A stretch of 64,000 nucleotides of DNA from Trochalopteron elliotii (lineage: Eukaryota; Chordata; Aves; Passeriformes; Leiothrichidae). A model generated the notes under the pieces. It saw only the letters and a list, made by a program, of their open reading frames with translations, did not search any database and was not told where the DNA came from. A program made the position numbers and the translations under genes. Where the stretch lies: assembly GCA_024734555.1 (NCBI GenBank), contig JANPWX010020521.1:1084448-1148447 (forward strand), given 5' to 3'. Shown piece by piece: positions 36,807 to 49,824 of the stretch (its first letter is position 1; the number at the start of each line of letters is the position of its first letter).

Positions 36807-37412
36807 CTAAAGATATTTTTCAGAGGGAAAATGAGGGCAGGGGAAGATTGGAAAAGTGGGAATAGAGAAAACAAAAAAACAACTTCATTTAGAAGAAAAG
36901 GAACACTAGCCCTGTCTAATCTGGATGTGTATTAATCCACAGGCATTTAAAACCAGTAAGACAACTACCAAAGGAAACAAATTCATGAAACAATTTCTCC
37001 AGCATCTGAATGACAGATGTACACTTATCAAATGACAAATAATCAGATTCTAAATAAAATGTGGGCAAACCAATTCAGTCAGATCTGAAGCAACAGCTGC
37101 TCTACACTATCAAAATCTTCTGGGTGCCCCATTCTCTCCGAGTAGAACTTTTAAAAAAAAATTACCACTACTTTGCTACTCTCACACTTCACTGCTTCTT
37201 TCCTGCCATCCTTTTCTTAAACACTTTTTGAACTGGATTGCATAGCACTACCATACCAATTTATACCACAAATAGCATGAGTGTGTTTCTACGTTATGGC
37301 TTCTTTTAAGAAGCTTAAAAGCATATTGCTTATTTCTGTGTTATACAAAATCTTTCTGTAGAAGGAAGGCAGGGAAAGGTGTAATATTACTATTAAGCGA
37401 ATTATTAGCAGA

Positions 37413-37457
37413 TTTATTATTGTTGTTGTTGTTATTATTATTATTATTTCATTATTA
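37413..37457 (+). repeat. (TTA/TTG)n microsatellite
   Basis: TTATTATTGTTG-type imperfect trinucleotides. Confidence 0.9.
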
Positions 37458-37685
37458 GTATCAGGGCATAATTCAGAAGATTTCTAAGAAAACATGACAC
37501 ATTTACATATTCAAAGTTCTTGCATGAACAGTATCACTGAAGTAATTTATTATCAGATTCAAGGCCCATTCTATTCTATAAAAAGAAGCTGTATGTTGGG
37601 TGGAGATCTGTAAATCTCTTCCATGCAGGAATCCCAGAACTGCAGAAACAGAATTCTTGTCAGAGTTGTTTACAATAAAATTGGA

Positions 37686-37771
37686 TAATAATTATCATAC
37701 TAACAAATGTAATAGTAATGATGATGAGAATTATAATAATAATGACAATAATAATGATGATGATAACAACA
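37686..37771 (+). repeat. Imperfect AAT/GAT trinucleotide stretch
   Basis: Mixed AAT, GAT and AAC steps over about 85 bases. Confidence 0.75.
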
Positions 37772-38805
37772 TGATCATGTAGTTTAAAAACAAACAAAAC
37801 CCCAATAAAAATAACAGAAAGCAACCAAATCTCTACTTATGACAAGGAACAACTTTATTACAGAAAATTAATCACATAGGCCAAATACAAGCTATTATTA
37901 CTTGCAGCTCAATTTTGCTCAGAGTTTTGTTCTTACATTTGAATCTGATCAATTAATAAATAATCTCCATAGCTCAGTTCCTTGTTTTTAAAAATTAAAA
38001 CAATACAATCTCACAAGGGTGTTGCAAAGAAAAATAACTCTGAGAGCACATTTAAATTTTTACATGGGGAGCGACACATACAAACAATTCAGCTATGTCT
38101 ATATCTGTTGTCTTGGAACAGATCAGACAGAGCATCAGATTGAGGGACTCTGCAGAGGTGTGTGAATTTTGAAATGAGTACTGGGAGAAGCAGTGCAGTG
38201 TGATTTTGCCATGGGATTCCAGGACACAGGTCTGTTGCCCTGGCTCCAGCAGAATTAATGTGCTATACTGGGGCAGGAGGAGGCTGTGGCACTGGCAGCA
38301 GACCTTACACACCCCTGTTCACAACAACTGTAAAGCTTCTACCGCCCACAGGGACATGTCCATACCCAGTTCTGGTTCCCTGCAGTCTAAAGGTGTTACA
38401 CAAATGCAAACTGATTTATAAAGGAAACCTGGCAAAGATTATTCCACTACTTAACACCAAGGAGAAACCACATATTTTCTTAAAACTATTTAAAATTTCA
38501 GCTAGTAAAAAGGTATCATCATTTTGTCAGGAAATATTTAGTCTTTGCTTATGCAACTTGCAGTCTGGGTGCACAAACACATTTGAAGAGGGAAGTCAAA
38601 ATTATAAATGCAGCCAAGTTCCCTAGAGGTAAATAGAGTAAATAAACAAATAGTGTAAGAAAATCTGTTTCCATGCAGTTATGTAATGAGTCACTTCTAG
38701 ACCAATACTGTAGATAAACAGTAATGTATTTGAGACATTAATTTTAAAAGGACTAATCTAAAGGGGACTGACTAGCAGAGCACCCAGAGACAATAAGAAG
38801 TTGCT

Positions 38806-39072
38806 TGTGAAATCCTCCCGTTTTGAAGAGGCTGAAATCTGATCTTACTCTCCTTATGTTACCTCCTCCCTTCAACCAAACCCTAGACTCCTCCCCTGCA
38901 ATACCCTATAAAACCCCACCGGCCTGCCCCTGCACCCTCATCTTCGTCTTCTCCTCCCTCCCCGACTCGCGGAGGGGGTGGTGGGGGTGGGGGAATAAAG
39001 TGGACTCTCGTCCTTAACAAAACAGACTTGTTTTGCGTGTTTCCTTGCCGGCGGCTGTACTTCCGTGGTCAC
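38806..39072 (+). mobile_element. Probable solo LTR (edges uncertain)
   Basis: TATA-type CCCTATAAAACCCC (about 38903-38916) is followed by a C/T-rich leader, a G-rich run, and GGGGGAATAAAGTGGACTC (about 38990-39008), then a T-rich downstream element. This promoter-to-poly(A) spacing with CpG-containing sequence is LTR-like and unlike the surrounding intron. No target duplication was found. Confidence 0.5.
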
Positions 39073-42000
39073 GATGTTCACTGTAGTCACGTGGTGCTAC
39101 AGTTGCTGATCTAAAAGATGTATTAAAATCACTCCAGATCACTTTTGTTCTTGGTAGGAGGGTGTTTAGTTTAGGTCCCTGGTGCAGCTGCCAATCTCCA
39201 GAGCATTCTGGACCCACTGCTCCCCATTTGCTCTGACTCTTACAGCAAGTCAAGCCCCAGACCACTTAAACCACAGAATCACATCAGTTCTCCAGCTTTA
39301 ACTTTTCTATGAGCAACTGCAAGCAAACAATCCTGGCAGCAATCCCAGAACTGTGCTCATCTGCAGTCAAGTCTTCCAAAAAGCTCACGGAGTGACACCG
39401 TCTGTTCTGAATAAACTTTTAACAGAGTTTTAGGTAGGGAAAGAAATTGTAAGGTAAGAGGCTCCAAGCATCATGAGGCAGACTATCAAAATGCTTATTT
39501 CTTCATCTGGATGAACAGAATTAATGCACAATAATTCCATCTGAAATGCCAAGAAAGCAGAAACCACAGTGCGTATCACAGAAGCCCCCTATGACACTAC
39601 CATCTTTGGCAAAAAAAGCATTTCAAGGTTAGCACCCAGCTACAGAGAGCACTTCAGAAGGTTACCAGACTATAAGACAGTGTCCACTGCTGTCTGGAAA
39701 ACATGAATAAAATAAATGTCCTCACCTACATGAGGTGCTGGATGGAGAATTTATGTAGTTTTGTGGTCCACCCAAGGTCTGACAGATGTCTTGACTTTAC
39801 AGAAGAGAAGAAAACTGTTCAAGAAATTCACTAGCAGATAGAACAGTCTAGTAGACTAGGAAAGGGGACAAACACCCACAGCAGTTCTTACTTAGTATGC
39901 TTTCTTGAAGAAATAATTTCTAGAACCAGCAACAACAACAAAAAAAGAAATTTCTGTCCATCTAATGAATTTAGATTCGGAAACAGATTTCATTACCTTT
40001 GTCATAATCTAAACAATAACATCTCCACAGACCTTTTCACACAGAAATACTTCAAGAGGCCATTTTTTACTCTCCAATTTCCTCAATTATTATCAATTTT
40101 GATGGTTTAACAATACAGAAGCTATTACTTTACCAGGTATGGATTGTCCTGGTAAGACTAAGTCAGCATTTCCACATCATCTTTTAAGGGAAGTGGTAAG
40201 GCAAGACTTAAATTACAGCTTCTGAAGGAATAATGAGGACAGCTTCAGAACTGCTGGAATTTTCCACCTGCTCCAACCTGGATGTCCTTACAAAAGGGCA
40301 AAGAATGAAGAACCACAAGATTTCTGCAACAATACATCTGCCTGAAAGTTATTGTTAGGAAAAAAGGCTTGTAGTTCTCATCTCAGTTTAATAAACTGCA
40401 TTCACGACCATCACTGCTATTCATACGACTGATAAATTAACATGCAAACAATTTTTACATGTATATTTGGAATACTCTCTGCATTGCTAAACAAAATGCA
40501 TTTTATTTCAAGAGTATTTTCCTTGGGTTTACTTCCTAGTGCCAGAGTATGCAGTAGTATTAATCAACCCTTTTTAAATGAAAGTATAAGATATGCAGTA
40601 ACACACATTTTGTCCACTTTTAATGTAAAGTTCCATTTCCTTATGGCTGTCCCAATGCTTCCTATCTTCTGTGTATCAAATACTTTGTCAGCACCAGGCA
40701 ATAGTTGTAAATGAGCCATTTTCAGTGAAGCTGATGTGTTTGGCAAGGCATGAATAATGTGAGGCAGAATGGGATGGAGAGCAGCTGAACATACTTGTTA
40801 AAATGCTAAGCAGCAATACTATTGATACTGGAATCTCAAAACTCACACTGAAGTTTCAGTTTTAACATCTCATTGTGATCAGGAAGGGAATTCATGCGGG
40901 CCGTTTTTTCATGCTACATGAAAACTCAGGAAGACATAAGAGCATTGACTGACATTTTGATAGTTTTATAGGCCTTTTTTTCTCTATTAGTCCCCGAATA
41001 TGAAGGAATTAAAGCAAAGTGAAAAGTTGAAAGCAATGAGGGGAAAAAAAGGTCACTAGACCAGACTGCAATCCCATAAGGGGATATTCATTCTGTAACC
41101 ACTGTGTTCTGTAGAGTGGAAGTCTAAGTGGCACTATATGGGATCTTGCACATTTGCCTGATTATAAGCACAAGAGACAAATTGTATAACTCAGCCGACA
41201 AACTCTTAAACAGAGGAAGAGGCAATTAAGTCTTACCAGTGTAGAAAACATACCAGACTCAAAAAAGTGTCATCACTCATGGATGGATGTCTAAGATGCT
41301 TTTTAAGAATGCCACAACCTCCACATGTGCTCTGTCCTAGCACTTCACTGTTCTCTTCTGCAAGTTTCCTATATTCAATTTTCCCAGATACAATTCATAT
41401 TGCTACTTCAAAAAGGCAGTTAACACTGCTTTCTGCCATCACAGTGGGTAAGAAAAACAATCCTTACATATTTAAAGCCCATAATCAGATGTTCCACATT
41501 CTTTTGAGTAAAGAAGCCCAATTTTTGTATCTCTAATCATCTTCCATAAGCTCCTTGTCTTTCTCTAAATGATCCACCAACTGAATGGATGACAGCACAC
41601 AGAACTAGACACCAGCTTAAAGCATACACTGAAAAGAGACTAAAAGTTGAAAGCAGAAGTCCTGTTACGCAACAGAACAATTCTGTTAATTCAAGTTTAA
41701 CTGGAGAACCACTACAAATCTCATGAAGTTTTTCATCAAGCACATATCCTGTATGTGCATCACCAAATGTGCTATTGTCTGCTTATCCCTGCTTTATGTC
41801 ACTTGATTTTTTTCAAGCAATAGCTTCATCCATCAGCACCAATTGTGACTCTCATCCCACAGCAAGTCTCCAATTTTCCTTAGCTTGATGTCATCTTAGA
41901 TTTAAGAAAGTTTACCCATTATCATGTCATTCAGATCATTAATCCTTAATAATGCTGGTCTTAATGATCTGGTCCAGTCATCTTTCAGATTTCAATTTGA

Positions 42001-43599
42001 TACAGTATTTTATTTGCCAAACAAGGCACAGGTTTGAGCACTAATGAGCTCCAAGAACAGCTCGGAAAAAAATAACCAAACTAAAGTCTTCCTTAGTCTT
42101 GTTCTTTGGCTTGCCTACAAGTATCATAAAACAACAACAAAAGTCTTAAAACAGACAAGGCAAAGGGCATTTTATTTCACTCCCACAAACTGCTGACACT
42201 AGATTTAGATTAGATAGGTTCAACCTAACTTTTTCTTAACAAATCCATATTCAGCAAGTTGCCTGTTGACTGACCCCATCTCAACACACTTTTAAAGAAA
42301 AGCAGTATATTTTATCTTTCTGCATTTTCTGTTACTAGTATCTTTTAGAAGAGCTCAGGGAAAAAGAATGAAAAATAATTCTGAGGTTGTTTTAAGGATT
42401 ATTACATCAAAATCTCCAAGTACAACTAATTAAAACAAATCCAAGTACTCTTCAACTTCTTTCTTCCCTCTCCCATCTAAGGTATTTGTTACCAGACCTA
42501 TTTACATGAACAATCTCATTACATGTGTTATTTTCAACGTAGAAAGCAAAACAAAAACAAAACAAAAATATCACACTTCTTACTGTCATCAGCAGCTCAC
42601 TGACTCCCTCTCTTGGGTACTCTTTTTCTGGTTTTTCTGTCACTTTTTCAAAACTGTTTCTATACTGTGGAACAATCTTACACTTGAAATTCCCTGCTAG
42701 TTTCAATTTCTGCACCTTCCAGTGCCTGTTCACAGCTAACTTGCAACTTGATCCAGATCCACAACACAGGATCATCAGTAAAAAGACGGGGTTAACAATC
42801 AGCCAACCCCAAAACCCTGTATGCCTTATTCATAATTCATCCATCTAAGCTTCTGCTTCACAGCTCTCTCCTGCCTTGGTGCCTCTCACGATACTATTCC
42901 AAGTATGCAGCCTACAGCACCACTTCTTCCTCTGGGGAAGCAGGGGACAGTTCCCTCCCTGCACCTCAGCGTGTCTGTGTGTCCCTCCCCCATTTCACAG
43001 TAGATATGGACAAGACGACCAGCCTGCAGCAGGTACTTGTCAGAACAGAAATGTATTTTACAGATGACACAACAAATGCATATTCTACTCACTAGAAATA
43101 GCTTCAACTTTGTGCTTTCATCATCTACTCTGTACTGATAGCACAAATTGCATCCCTCAACCTGTGAGGACAGGGGGTCCTCTTTTTGGCTAAGGGTCTC
43201 ATCTCTGGAGACTGAAATGTTGCAGGCAAACAAAGGTTCATCTGTCAATAGAGAAGTGGAGTTTGTCAACAGAATCTCTGCCACTCTACACTATCTTTTC
43301 TGCGCTTCACTGGTTTCAAATTCACTGCTAATACACAGTAACAATTCAACCTACAGACTCTTCCACATCATTAGGAACTATTAGGACCACAGTTTTCATG
43401 CAGAGATGGTCTGGTCTCTGCTACCTGACTTACCCTCAAAAATTACATAAGGGATTTCATCAAATAACCACTAATACTACATAGATACTGTTCTTTTCTA
43501 TTAAATATAAAAAGGTACTACTGCAGAAAACCTCTCAGAAGAAAGGAAACATTGAATGTGCTGATTACAATTAAGCATTATGATGATGTTAATTAACAC
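39073..43599. other. Intron 1 DNA, nothing recognised
   Basis: AT-rich; no conserved exon or clear repeat family. A stretch at about 41800-42060 vaguely recalls old antisense CR1 but is too diverged to call. Confidence 0.45.
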
Positions 43600-43945
43600 A
43601 GGTCAATGCATGAAAAGTCACTGCAGTAGGATATGGGAGATAAGACAGAGAGTACAATGCAACTGATAAAGCAGCCTGATATCTTAGGCCTGATCAAGCA
43701 AAAACCATGGGAGAGACAGACATGGATAACTGATCCCTAGAGTAGAAGTGACCAAGAAACACGTTGTGAAACTTTGTAATGATTACCAAGTAACTGATGT
43801 CATAAAGAATGTATAACCAATGAAAAATTGCTACCAAAAATAGAACTCTATGTAAGTGCCATACAAGAAAAACCCTATATAAACGCCTTGTATGCTCAAT
43901 AAATTTGCTTTCTGATCAGAACTCGGAATGTCTCCATCTCTCAAT
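43600..43945 (+). mobile_element. Probable solo LTR (edges approximate)
   Basis: CCAATG (about 43818), CCTATATAAACGCC (about 43873-43886), GCTCAATAAATTTGC (about 43893) and a CTCGGAATGTCTCC-type U5 give a clear retroviral promoter/poly(A) order. The left end is not defined by a terminal repeat. Confidence 0.55.
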
Positions 43946-45386
43946 CGCTGATACTAGGATGAATTTCATATATGGACTATGTATTCTAAAAGATGTATGC
44001 CAACATTCACAGTAAAAATATGGTGGATTTGAAAAGCCATGTATCCACTGCAAAACTTTTCCTTCAGATGCCATTTGGCGCCCATCCTTCGGGCAACACT
44101 CAGGCACAACATGAGCCTTGTTAATGCCTTTCATATACCAGCTGAGATACCAAAGTCAAAGTAAGATCTCTGTTGTCCTTTTACACTTGTGAAAATGAAT
44201 TCACTTTTACTGGGATTTCTTAGTTCAGATCATTCGGAGTGAAGCATGTTTAAAAATCAAGCAGACATAAAACAGAGGGATCACAATTAACCCCCATGCT
44301 CATTTCTTATTCCCCTCCACCATCTTGTCCCAACATTAAAAGTCACACAGCCAGATTAAAAGTCACAACTATAAACTGGCCATGCTGCAAAGAAATATTT
44401 CTTCCTGAGCTAGTGTACAGCGAAGGCAGTTCTTTGAACAAATTCTAGTACAAACAGAGTGAAACTTCAGGACCATGCACAGCAGAACACCATCTGGCAA
44501 AAAATCATGAAACTGTCCTCTAGGTATTCACAGTTCATTGCTTAAGGAGTGCAGCTGCACAGCTTAGGGGTGTATATTCACAAGAAAGGCCACGTGCCCA
44601 AGTATTTTGTGAGGTTCCTTACTCCCAATCAAAACAAGTATGACCTGCTGCTTCAATCAATGTCAGGTAATCTCTACCCTACCCCAGCAATCAGAGAAAA
44701 AAAGGATTTAAAAATAATTTTAGAATACATCCACAACTACCAGTGAAGCACTTGCAGGTGGCACCCTCAAACAATAAATACAAATAAATACAAGGAGTTA
44801 ACTGGAAGAACTCTTCTCTCATTCAAGTGCTTCCCAACACAATCCATCAATGAATTTCAAACTATAGGTTTTGGCAAATTAATTCTAAAAACATACAGAA
44901 AGTTGCTCCCTAGGATCACAAGCTAGCCGACAGTGATTAAGGAGAATGCCAACTCCCGTGTCTGCTGTCAATGGAAGATGCAATCACATATGAGCTAAAC
45001 AAAACCAAGTATTTACCGTAATGCCAGTCATACTGCTAGAACAGCTACCAGTGGTTCCTCTGTTATACACCCAGGGCTATGGAGCTGCTAGAAAGACCAA
45101 GCACCAAAGCATCTTATGAGGGCCTGAGCTCCCTATCACCCCTGGGGAAGAAAGTAACACAGTGTATTTAGTGAAGTTAATCTTTCAGAACTGCCACCAA
45201 GAAACCCAAGAAAACATAAGGGAAAAAAATCCCAGTTAAACAATTCCTTTTTTTTAATCACAAAAGGGAAATTACTGACTTTAAAGAGTGATTAGCTTCT
45301 CTTATAGTAATAACCTAACTGATATGGTATTTGCAATAATCTCAATTAAAAAAAATAACAAAATTAATAAATATAACAAATAACTT
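43946..45386. other. Intron 1 DNA, nothing recognised
   Basis: AT-rich; no recognisable coding or repeat family. Confidence 0.45.
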
Positions 45387-46058
45387 TGTAAAAAACGAGG
45401 TTTAAAAACAACTCTTAAAAGTTAAATGTATAAAATTAGAAAGTATTAGTTGTATTAGTTATAGAATTGTAAAGTTAAATGTTAGAAACTGTTTGGACTC
45501 ATTTTGTAGTATATCTTCGTGGCCTGTCAGGCAAGAATGTCGTTTCCATGGCAACATAAGACTCCTACATCTCTCCACCCTGCCCGGTTATCTCACCCCC
45601 CTGCCCCCATCTCCTACTCTAACACCCCTTATGGTAATTAAAGATCCCAGGATGCAACGCCTCAAGAAAATCAGGACAATTTCCAAAACAAACAGTAATT
45701 AAGACTCTTTAGCAACCACTTAAAACAAAACAAATAGCAGCAATAAAGACTAACATGTAAAAGCCATCTAATACCTGAAATCTGGATCTCGCCCTGACCA
45801 GAAGAGCAATCTGAACATCTGACTCATCAGTGGAAATCACACTGGACTCAGAATTGTCAGGAGCATGCTCCCGTGAGGGGGGGAGGCTAATTCCCCACTC
45901 AGCTGTGTGCAGCAGCAGAGTGTCCAGCCCCCCCCTCCTTCTCAGCACTGTGGTGGAGGCCACCCCACTCCCCTCCTGAGGCGCATGCTTCTAAAAGAGC
46001 TATACTTTAATAAAGGCATTTAAAGGAGGAAACATCGTCTCCTGCCCAATTTTTCTCA
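45387..46058 (+). mobile_element. Solo LTR, family A copy 1
   Basis: A 672-base LTR from TGTAAAAAACGAGG to CCCAATTTTTCTCA, with ACTT on both sides (45383-45386 and 46059-46062; 5 bases if the terminal A is shared). CTTTAATAAAGGC lies about 55 bases from the end. It is closely similar to 59522-60200 along its whole length, in the same orientation, and its end resembles 63018-63684. Confidence 0.88.
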
Positions 46059-46468
46059 ACTTCACTGCTTAAAAGCCAGCTGGATGGTAACTTTCAAACT
46101 GATCAAACATTAGCATTTTCAAGTGAATTACTGTTTGGTCAGTTTTCCCACTCTACAATCTACCTAGACAACAAGGTCCTAAGAAAGAAAATACAGTAAT
46201 ACCATGTAACAAGTCTGAGATACATACTTTAGTCCCTTTTACCAGACTAATAGTGCCAGTGAGGAAAGAAAAAAGCAATATATAAAACACACCAAGTAAC
46301 TTCACTAACTTTAAAACTTTAACAGCTCCAGCTAAAACACCCTTCAGGTGTCTGATGTTTACATAAGCACTGGACTGCTAACCAATTAAAAAATATAATA
46401 TGTTCAGAAAATTCAAGTTTTGACTTTGACAGTGTACCAGTTGTAAGAAATACAGACATTGAAATATG

Positions 46469-47482
46469 TGAGAAATGACTGCTCACTTTTAAGATTTCAA
46501 AGGCTTATTAAAACCTTAACAAAATGCAACAAAGGACTGAATAAGGAAAAAAGGCAGTGCTGGGAGCATGGAACTAAACCGCCATATGCTCATCCACAAA
46601 ACTCCGCCTTTTAAACCCCCAGGGTTGCATCTGGTAACCCTGGCCCTTCCCAAAGTCTGCCAATCAACTCTTCTTTGTCGTCTGTCCTGGGCTGCAGTAT
46701 AAGATATGCACAAAGTATTCTATCACCATCTTCATGAACTGTTGAAACCAATTGCTGAAGCAGTGTTCTTCCAGATTTCCCCCTCCCTCTTCTGTTAAGG
46801 TGTCTTCTGCTAATGGGTCTTCTATTAATGGGTTTTCTGTTAATGGTCTGCTGCATGACTCATAGGTAACTCCCTCTGGGAATTATCTCTCTTTAATGGG
46901 CCATCAAGGACCCCCTGTATGACTCATTATCCCATTGTGAGATGCTCCGCCCAGGGGAGGAGCCAAGCATTCTCACCTGGATATAATTTGGGATTTGGGA
47001 CAATATGGGGGACCTTACCCACTGGATTCCCAGAGGATCAGAGCTACCAGACCTTTCTATGGGATCACTGCTTCCGTCATCCCACTCAGGTTGTATTCTG
47101 ACTCTGTCAGTGGTCTTTTGTATTATTGCATCTGGTTTTTTTTCTTTCTTCTTCCTATTAAATTGTATTTCTGACTTGAAGCCTCTCACTTGTTTTGCTT
47201 TCAAACCACTACAGTCGTCCATTGGTGGAGACTGCTTTTTTGCAACTTGACTGGAGGTCAGGTGTTGCCATGCCATGCCTCCTAGTAACAAGCCTGCCTT
47301 CCCCCCAAATGCCTCAACTACCAAGGCCATCCAGTAAGAACAATACAAGGGGGAGTGGAAAGGGGACTGTGGAGAACAAATCACAGTAACATAACTGTAC
47401 GTCAATAAAACTTCTCTTAACATATTCATAATATTAATCACTTAAATGCGAGAGCCAACCATCGCATTACCCCTCTATAACA
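46469..47482 (-). mobile_element. 3' LTR of the class I provirus, interrupted by a nested LTR
   Basis: Matches the 5' LTR (54238-54724) along its length, including TGAGAAATGACTGCTCAC at the left edge and the AACCATCGCATTACCC region at the right. Without the 531-base insertion and its 6-base duplication it is 477 bases. On the minus strand it starts TGTTATAGAGG next to the polypurine tract. It differs from its partner by scattered substitutions and small indels, so the provirus is not recent. Confidence 0.9.
46683..47213 (+). mobile_element. Solo LTR nested in the 3' LTR, 6-bp target duplication
   Basis: A 531-base sense LTR, TGTCCTGGGCTGC to AAACCACTACA, flanked by GTCGTC (46677-46682 and 47214-47219). 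It has TATA-like GGATATAATTTGGG (about 46979) and ATTAAATTG near the end. Same family as 27331-27876 but opposite orientation. The intact 5' LTR of the host provirus shows the uninterrupted site near 54455-54465. Confidence 0.92.
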
Positions 47483-47483
47483 A

Positions 47484-47497
47484 ACCTCCCTTTTTCG
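47484..47497 (-). other. Polypurine tract of the class I provirus
   Basis: On the minus strand AAAAAGGGAGGTT lies directly before the LTR start TGTTATAG. Confidence 0.75.
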
Positions 47498-47499
47498 TA

Positions 47500-48010
47500 A
47501 GTCATTTGGCTCAAGGAATTAATTCTCCTTTTTGATTTCGATGATCCATTCCTACTTCTTCTGAGTCAAATTTAATTTTGGATGAGTCATAATAAAATCT
47601 GTTGATGTGGGTGAGGACAGTGGGAACAGGGAACAAAAAACGGTTTTCCTTAAGCAAAATGATTGGTGGAGTTGGTGACATGAATTGGCTGGAACAGACA
47701 AAAGGCAATCACAGAGATCTGGTATGGCTTTTTATCCCCATCTACCATGCCCATAGGGTTGCTGCCTATAGCAACTGTTATCTTGGTGGTGAGTACAGAG
47801 GCCAACTTGGTCTTGCTCTGTAGTCCTTGTGGTATTCTACCTGGCAATTGAATTCTGAAGGGAAAAGGCAATTGAGGAATGACAGAGGTCCGGTATAGCT
47901 TCTGCTTCCATCTTACCATGCCTACAGGGTTGCTGCCTGCAGCACGGCTATATAATCTTCTTGGTGGCAACCACAGGGGCCAACCCAGTCTTGCCCTCTA
48001 GTTCCTCTCT
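47500..48010 (-). pseudogene. Post-pol remnant with an in-frame 171-base duplication
   Basis: This is the only sequence between integrase and the 3' LTR, where env should be. The frame at 47650-47970 contains two copies of a unit reading GSNPVGMVRWKQKLYRTSV and GSNPMGMVDGDKKPYQISV, offset by 171 bases (57 codons). No surface or transmembrane protein motif was recognised, so calling it an env remnant is only positional. Confidence 0.5.
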
Positions 48011-48210
48011 TACTCCATTTGTCCACCCTAGCACCTCTCACTGTTCCCTGTGTACTTACCCTCGACACAATCCTTATCCATTAAAATAGGACAATTACAT
48101 CAGTAACTGATACAACTAAAATTCCTTGCCCAAATTGTTACTTAAAACAGTCCTCAAGCTGGCTGGTGGAAGCTTGACTCTAATTTTCAGACGTACTGGT
48201 GCTTCTCTGA

Positions 48211-49190
48211 TTATCTCTCGGTCTCTTGCTTAAGAGTCAATCTTGTCTCACCCGGTCTGAATGTTATAGTCCATTTTATGGACTCTTCCACTGGGCCTTT
48301 AATTCTGTTGACATGAGTCCATCCCCACTCCGTGGTTTGCACAGCCAATTCAGTGGTGAGCAATACCTGAAAGAAACCTTCCCATTGAGGGGTTAGAGGC
48401 TGATCTTTCCATGACTTGATCATTACCCAATCTCCAGGGTTAACATTATGAATTCTGAAATCCAAGGTAGTAGTTTGAGGGATTACCCCTTTATGCCTTA
48501 GCCCTTCTATGGTCTGTGCTATAGACATAACATATTTTCTGGCTTTGGCTTCCCCTTCCTCATAGGCGGCGACTCTCTGAGGCAAGATTAAAAAGGATAG
48601 TCTGAACATCATTTCATAGGGTGAGACTCCTAGATCTGACTGGGGTTGGGTTCTAATTCTTAACAGAGCTAAAGGGAGGCATTTTGTCCATAACATTTTG
48701 GTTTCAATCATCAGCTTAATCAGAGTTCTTTTAGGAGTTTGATTCACCCTTTCAACACAACGGTGGAGTGTGTAACTCCCATTTTACCCCCAAGGCTTGA
48801 AAAGCCTGCTGTAATATCTTAGATGTGAAATGAGTTCCTTAGTCCAAATCAATCCTATTCACATCCCGTATCAGGGAATGATTGATTCCAGAAGGGTTTT
48901 ACTTATAGTACTGGCATTGGTTTTAACATTAGGCACCATCTCTACCCAAAGGGTTAAGTGATCTACTATCACTAGCAAAAATTTCCACCATTGTACCTGG
49001 GGAAGATTAATAAGTTTACCTGCATGTTATGAAAAGGTCATAAGGCTAGTTCTCGCCCACCTCTGAGTGTTTTCCTCATGACTTTCCTATTCTACTTGTT
49101 GACATACCACACATCGTTCAGTTACTTGCTTGGCTATTCAAAAAATTCCTATGCAGCCCCAGTCCCTTAGGAACTGATCAGTCAGCGCTT
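48211..49190 (-). pseudogene. Integrase pseudogene (class I)
   Basis: In coding order: a zinc-finger remnant with CVVC (about 49105-49120); a core with VDHLTLWVEMVPN (first Asp, about 48975); the second Asp region reading R-I-D-L-D, a stop, then GTHFTSK (about 48820-48850); and the catalytic Glu in VERVNQT (about 48745), with part of the preceding segment deleted. The C-terminal domain (48211-48747: DLGVSPYEMMF, PGDWVMIKSWKDQPLTPQW) is the longest open part, 178 codons. Stops and the core deletion inactivate it. Confidence 0.87.
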
Positions 49191-49197
49191 GTGTACC

Positions 49198-49824
49198 TCA
49201 ATGTGTTATACCATGCATGCCTTCTAGCATTTTCCTGACAAGTGGTTTATTTAACAATTGTCTCTCATCTGGTAACCTCCACTTTCTCTCATTATCTCTG
49301 TTTGCTCCTGTTCTAAGGAGCTCTTTCTCCTCCATCTTACTAAATATGGGGACTTCCTGCATTTCTCCAGTGGGGGTTAATACCATCATTAATTTTTCTG
49401 TCCCTGACTCAGCTGCATCCATAGCTTCCAAATCCACTAAATTGTTTCTCTGTGCCTCCAGAGTCACCCCTTTTTGAAGTCCCTTAACATATACTACTGC
49501 CACTTTTGGTAATCGTGAAGTTTCTAGTACCTCCAAAATAAGCTTTTCATGAACCAGTCTCTTCCCCTTCGAATTTAGTAGCCCTCTCTCTTCCCAAATC
49601 TTTCCAAAGGTATATACCACTCCAAAAGCATATTTTGAATCTGTATACACTGTTCCCCTTTCTTGTGTTAATATTTCTTGTTTTAGGGCATATAACTCAC
49701 ATGCTTGGGCTGACCAGTTGGAAGGTAACTTTTCCTTTTCTATGGCCACCAAACTTTCATGGATTACAGCATACCCTGACATCCGGTGCCACTGGATTAC
49801 TCTCAAAGATCCATCGATGTACAA
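49198..49824 (-). pseudogene. RNase H domain remnant (class I), long open frame
   Basis: An uninterrupted 208-codon frame. YIDGS (first Asp), ELYALKQE (Glu) and YTDSKYAFGV (Asp) are all present in order, so the active-site triad survives here, followed by the linker toward integrase (GTEKLMMVLTPTGE). It is preserved only as a fragment, cut off from RT and integrase by stops. Confidence 0.85.

Larger units (their letters stand above)
36810..38800. other. Intron 1 DNA next to exon 2, with trinucleotide-rich stretches
   Basis: AT-rich. Two imperfect trinucleotide clusters are present: TTA/TTG at 37413-37457 and AAT/GAT at 37686-37771. Nothing else is recognised. Confidence 0.5.

Noticed and set aside
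41800..42060. Possible ancient antisense CR1
   Set aside because: Only vague phrase-level resemblance (CATTCAGATCATTAAT); too diverged to support without a library search.
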